This document shows, one piece after another, positions 60,065 to 64,000 of a stretch of 64,000 bases of DNA (positions are counted from its first letter, which is position 1; the number at the start of each line of letters is the position of its first letter). The stretch covers positions 6,582,651 to 6,646,650 of the forward strand of contig JAVMKO010000003.1 of NCBI GenBank assembly GCA_032164245.1, given 5' to 3'. The notes beneath the pieces are model-generated. The model ran no database searches. It had not been told where the DNA came from and saw only the letters and a list, made by a program, of their open reading frames with translations. The position numbers were made by a program, and so were the translations under genes. This DNA comes from Sternotherus odoratus. Lineage: Eukaryota; Chordata; Testudines; Kinosternidae.

Positions 60065-60387
60065 AAAGGCTTGCGGTTAAGACACCGGACTGGGATACAG
60101 GAGAATCATAGAATATCAGGGTTGGAAGGGACCGCAGGAGGTCACCTAGTCCAACCCCCTGCTCAAAGCAGGACCAATCCCCAACTAAATCATCCCAGCC
60201 AGAGCTTTGTCAAGCCTGACCTTAAAAACCTCTAAGGAAGGAGATTCTACCACCTCCCTAGGTAGCCCATTCCAATGCTTCACCACCCTCCTAGTGAAAA
60301 AGTTTTCCCTAATATCCAACCTAGACCTCCCCCACCACAACTTCAACTGGGGTCTGTTTTCCTGTATGACATATGGGCAAGTCACTA
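60065..60387 (+). repeat. MIR SINE split by a CR1
   Basis: The head GCTTGCGGTTAAGACACCGG and ACTGGGATACAGGAG lie left of the CR1, and CTGTTTTCCTGTATGACATA and TGGGCAAGTCACTAA right of it. Joined, they give the MIR order. Confidence 0.78.
60104..60345 (-). mobile_element. CR1 LINE 3' end inserted in a MIR
   Basis: ATCATAGAATATCAGGGTTG tail, then ORF2 C-terminal codons reading [20 protein letters not shown] and [11 protein letters not shown] on the minus strand, 5'-truncated. The tail and ending peptide are nearly the same as in the CR1 at 37932, so it is a relatively young subfamily. Confidence 0.9.
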
Positions 60388-60470
60388 AGGGCTTTGTCTA
60401 CACTTGAAATGTTTCAGTGGCACAGTTACACCACTGTAGCGCTTCAGTGTAGACACTCACTCTGGGAATG
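60388..60470. mobile_element. Short MITE (GGGCTTTGTCTACACTTGAA)
   Basis: GGGCTTTGTCTACACTTGAA with GGCACAGTTACACCACTGTA and GCGCTTCAGTGTAGACACT forms a fold-back of about 80 bp immediately after the MIR. Confidence 0.6.
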
Positions 60471-60474
60471 GGAA

Positions 60475-61105
60475 GGCACTACATCCATCGCGCTGGAAGG
60501 GAAGACAATCCCAGCATTTCCTTCTCTGTAAAGGGGGTAGAGCATTGCTTCTTAACCACACAGAGGTGATGTGTAACACTCCGAGATTGGGAGGTAGGGT
60601 AGTAGATGGCGAAATGTAGTAAAAGAGTCTTCTGCATTCAGATAAGGTGGGTTTTAATTGAACTAAACACAATAATGAAGAACACATCCAGTATGGGTAT
60701 TCCGAGTGTTATTTTACTCTCAAATTCACCACCGCCCCTGCACTGTGAAGATACCATCGGGTTTTGCATTTCCGCAGCCATTGTTCCTCCAAGAATCCCA
60801 GCGCCCATTGCAAATGTTCATTGCTTTCCGGAGCTTGACAACTCTGATTGGACCCCCAAGTCAAATGTTACAGAAGAAGTTCTTCCCAAACCGGAACCCC
60901 ATGGAATTGACCCAATGGAATTTAAAACTAAAATGGAAACATTATTGATCCTATTGTAGCGCTTAGAGCGGGGTGAAATATTTCAGAGGAATCATTTATT
61001 TACCAAAAAAAAGTACTGGTCAAGTCAAAAATGGTGCATGTGACCGGATAATTTCAGCAGGGGAAACATTTCAGTGTCACCCTCAGAAAACCACGCAGGC
61101 CTGAA
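60475..61105. other. Intronic sequence with no assigned feature
   Basis: The open frame at 60606-60959 has no domain and no splice context. Confidence 0.5.
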
Positions 61106-61109
61106 TCTG

Positions 61110-61650
61110 TACGCACTGGTCAGGCCACTGCTCTGGGATGTGGGAGATCCAAGTTTGAACCCACACTTCAGAGCAATGATTTGAACTCAGCTTGCCTGCC
61201 TACTCCAGCGGTCCCCAGACAGTGGGGTGTTCCCCCTAATGGGGCACAGAGAAACCTTTGTGGGGGGCAGCCCCCATGGGGGGCAGGGAGGGAGCACCAC
61301 CTAGACCCTCTCAAGCCCTGTTCTGGTCCTGCCCACAGCCACATAACTGGCTCCCAGCCCCCTACACCTGGCTCCATCCCCAGCCTCAGCGCCACTCCGC
61401 TCCTGGTCCCTCCCCCGTCCTCAGTCACTGGCCCTGGCTCTCATCCAAGACACCCCTCCCAGCTGCATCCACAGCCGGAGCCCCTTACCCCTGTCCATGC
61501 CCCTGCCCCGGGCTCTAGAGGGGTAAGGGAGCACAGATGTGGCAAGGGGGCACACAACCCTCAAATGTTTGGGGACCTGATTCAGAGGAGGGAGAAGAAT
61601 CCACATCAGCTGCCTCCCAGGGGAGTGTCTTAACCACCAGGCCATAGAGT
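61110..61650. repeat. SINE-like repeat split by a hAT-type element
   Basis: CACTGCTCTGGGATGTGGGA and TCCAAGTTTGAACCCACACT lie left, and GATTCAGAGGAGGGAGAAGA and TTAACCACCAGGCCATAGAG lie right. Both belong to a repeat with a fold-back 'CTGGGATGTGGGAGA' design. Confidence 0.5.
61207..61577. mobile_element. hAT-type element fragment (GCGGTCCCCAGAC / AAATGTTTGGGGACC)
   Basis: The left end CAGCGGTCCCCAGACAGTGG and inverted right end AGGTCCCCAAACATTTGAGG correspond to the family at 30617. An 8-bp duplication was not identified. Confidence 0.6.
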
Positions 61651-61654
61651 CATT

Positions 61655-62470
61655 GGCTCTCTCTTTGCTCCCATGAATAGTTCAGTACAGTCTCTATACC
61701 AAGTGGATCACCAGCAAAGACTGAGATGGGAATAGCCTACAGCCTGGCGGACAGGGCACTCCCCGGTCATACACCAGCTTAGTGACCCCACTCCTGGCCC
61801 AATTCCCTACGGATGAGCTCGGGCTGCCTTTAAAGAACGAAGCCTCTCCCTGCAGGGTCAGAACCGATGACACTGCCCCTCTGACAATGTGAAAATGAAA
61901 GTGACTTCATTAGCCAACTCCAGAGAAGCACAAACGAAGAGAGAGACACTGGCAATCAAGGGATGATTTTAGTTCCAGCAGGGAATAGCAGGTGTGCAGG
62001 GTTGTGTTTCCAACAGATGATTTTTAAGAGGACAGGGCGGGTGGGGGGGAGAGTAATCTCCTCATTTTTACTCACCATCCCAGAGCGACCGGACGCCCCT
62101 GCTGAAATGATCAGCGCAAAGAGCAGGAGGGAGGCCAGGAACGCCGGGGCACTCACCAGGCAGGAGGAGAGAGCAATGCAGTTAATAGCAGTCAGATCCA
62201 AAATGGCCACTTTAGAGCGGCAGCTGCTTGTCTTACCCACATTTAAAGGGGCCATCCATGAAACAAGCAGGCTGGGAGCGCGCGGGGAGAACAGGTAATG
62301 ACAGTGAGATAAGCTCCCAGAGGGGAGTTCCTCCACGGATCTGCCCACCGCTTCACCAGGGCCTGGGATCGGGCTGCTCATTGTTCCAAGCCAGGGTAAC
62401 TTTGGAACTAGTTGTGGCCCTTCCTTTAATATAATAAAGTTCTAAGGCACTTTTTGAATGTCAGCTGCTG
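61655..62470. other. Intronic sequence with no assigned feature
   Basis: Opposing open frames at 61956-62381 overlap and have no recognised domain. Confidence 0.5.
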
Positions 62471-62476
62471 CCGGTG

Positions 62477-62640
62477 ATTCATCAAGTCCAAGGCCAGGAG
62501 GGACCATTGGGATCATCTAGTCTGACCTCCTGCCTCATCAACGCTCCCCCTCACTGAGTCATAAAGCAAGGCCTGAAAATTGTTCCCAGCACCTGCCCTC
62601 CTGAGAGCAAATCCTACTAGCCCAGGGAAAAATTGTGTGG
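62477..62640 (-). mobile_element. CR1 LINE 3' end (antisense)
   Basis: TTCATCAAGTCCAAGGCCAG, GAGGGACCATTGGGATCATC and TAGTCTGACCTCCTGCC are the CR1 tail. Confidence 0.82.
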
Positions 62641-62644
62641 GCTG

Positions 62645-63550
62645 CTACTTCTCCAGGCCATACCCCTTCTAATCCCCCACCCCCCATATATCATTTCTGT
62701 CTCCCTCCCCCGTTCAGATCAATTCTCTCTCACACACACACTCACAAATCTAGACAGACATATTCTGGGCTCACCTCCTAAATGTCAATTCTCGCACACA
62801 CGTACATTTTGGGTTCCCCTCCTAAATATGGGAAACCCAGGCTATTCTCCTGCTCTAATCCTCGTTCTGGGCTTGCTCCCATGACCCGTTAATGAACGGG
62901 CTCCCCCTCTTATCTGCCCCGTGGGAGACCCTAGAGATTGAAAGCAGGGGTCAGGATCCTATTGTGCTGTTGGAAAGGTCCTGGCCCCGCTTTAGCTTTT
63001 CGATATCTCCTTGTGTATCTGCTTTTTAAACGTGACAGAGAGTGGGACCTGCGAATAGGGAACTCACTTGTGGCAAGACTCAGCCTGAAGGGGAAGGGTG
63101 TGTAGTAAAGGGGTGAGAACCAGGCCCAGCAATCTGGTCACGGCCAGTCCAATTAGTGTCCCCGGAGAACAGCGTGGTTGAGGGAAGCTGGGGCTGGTTA
63201 CTAGATCAGTCTTAGCTGGGTAGAATTAAGGTGCTAGTTAACCCATTCACCAGAAGAGTAATAAGGCAGGAAGGCCGGACATGCAAAGGGGATAACGAGG
63301 AGAGAGTGGATGAGGCTGGCTAGCAAGGCCAGGACAAAGGAAGATTCCGGCCCCCGGAGAATGGTGAGGGTGATGTTTGTATGCGACTGAAAATCGAGTT
63401 GCTGCACAGGACTGTGAAGTGGGGCTGAGTGAGAGAACACAAATAAACCACACGTTGGGTTTCGAGAGTGGAGGTTTACAGCTGTTTGTATGAGAAGATA
63501 GGAGCAGAGGGCTGTGCCCTGTCCCAGGGTGTTAAAGTCCCAGATTGCTT
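62645..63550. other. Intronic sequence with no assigned feature
   Basis: No repeat or exon is recognised. Confidence 0.5.
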
Positions 63551-63554
63551 CAGT

Positions 63555-63868
63555 GCATTATTATTGATAAGTCAGTAGAACCTAACAGCATCAGACACCT
63601 TGCGCCAGGTGCTGTACATATGCAAAGGCCTAATCTACCCATCAGCTTGCACAGGCTTCATTGAGTGCTTCTAGTTATACTGACGCAAGCACCCTGTGCA
63701 GACTTTTATTTTGGTATAAATGGGCCTTATTTAGTTTGACCTGCTCCCAATCAACGTAATAATTCTACCTAGCTCTTATACAGCACTGTCCCTCGGTAGA
63801 TCTCAAAGCACCTTACCAAGGAGGTGAGGATCATTAGCTAGACAGAAATGAGGCTGGTGGAAACTAAA
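63555..63868 (-). repeat. MIR-like SINE fragments (antisense)
   Basis: ATTATTATTGATAAGTCAGT, GCGCCAGGTGCTGTACATAT, and further right CTAGCTCTTATACAGCACTG and TCTCAAAGCACCTTACCAAG. Two diverged pieces. Confidence 0.5.
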
Positions 63869-63872
63869 ATAA

Positions 63873-64000
63873 GGGCTTGGTTACACTGGCACTTTATAGA
63901 GCTATAAAGCCTCCAGGAGCGCTATAACTCTCTACCCGTCCAGACTGGCAAGGCACGTAGAACGCTATAAACCCACAGTTATACCGGTCCTGGTAATCCT
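63873..64000. mobile_element. TIR DNA element, second copy of the 57527 family, cut by window end
   Basis: The first 128 bp match 57527-57654 with four substitutions by eye (about 97% identity). TAA precedes it, a possible 3-bp target site. The right end lies beyond the window. Confidence 0.88.

Overview
This window is vertebrate nuclear DNA, most likely from a turtle. The evidence for turtle is four tRNA-headed SINEs with a CR1-type tail (the tortoise Pol III/Cry SINE design), many CR1 LINE fragments of several ages, a Penelope-like element, an RTE-type LINE, Harbinger-type elements with a Myb/SANT reading frame, several hAT families, and MIR-like SINEs. There are no bacterial features, no operons, no CRISPR array, and no tRNA or rRNA genes.

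Only one host-gene segment is supported. It is a 197-bp internal coding exon on the minus strand at 5499-5695, with clean splice sites, encoding a stretch characteristic of XK-related proteins and closest, as I recognise it, to XKR6 exon 2. XKR6 is a large gene with few exons. On this reading, bases 1-5492 are intron 2 and everything right of 5695 is part of a very long intron 1. No other exon was found.

Layout. 1-5500: a TA-flanked MITE, Harbinger-like MITEs with strong hairpins, a long inverted repeat (3251-3755) and a MIR. 7474-10232: a decayed Harbinger-type transposon with a two-exon Myb/SANT frame and an unidentified antisense ORF. 10.3-13 kb: a SINE and a hAT MITE with target duplication. 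14141-15571: the 3' part of an RTE-like LINE with an open reverse transcriptase frame. 17-22.5 kb: a hAT MITE, SINE, Harbinger MITE and two more TA-MITE copies. 23155-25068: an LTR nested in a SINE nested in a CR1, followed by a Penelope-like element with a 12-bp target duplication. 26-37 kb: mainly unique intron with MIRs, one SINE, MITEs and CR1 tails. 37932-40960: a long CR1 with RT motifs beside an older CR1 split by a hAT element. 41-44 kb: CR1 pieces, a fourth TA-MITE, and a Tigger/mariner-like element with a GC-rich minisatellite splitting a plus-strand CR1. 45-64 kb: a (CA)n tract, a 152-bp (GT)n tract, MIRs, a textbook hAT element (55363-55911), a TIR element at 57527-58192 with a second copy running off the right edge, and a CR1 nested in a MIR.

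The genes do not form a pathway. The host content is one exon and its introns, and the rest is layered transposon insertions whose nesting gives relative ages. I see no convincing new biological system. The items most worth following up are the antisense ORF in the Harbinger-type element, the long inverted repeat near the exon, two SINEs sharing the same non-SINE 5' leader, and the recently active TIR family at 57.5 and 63.9 kb.
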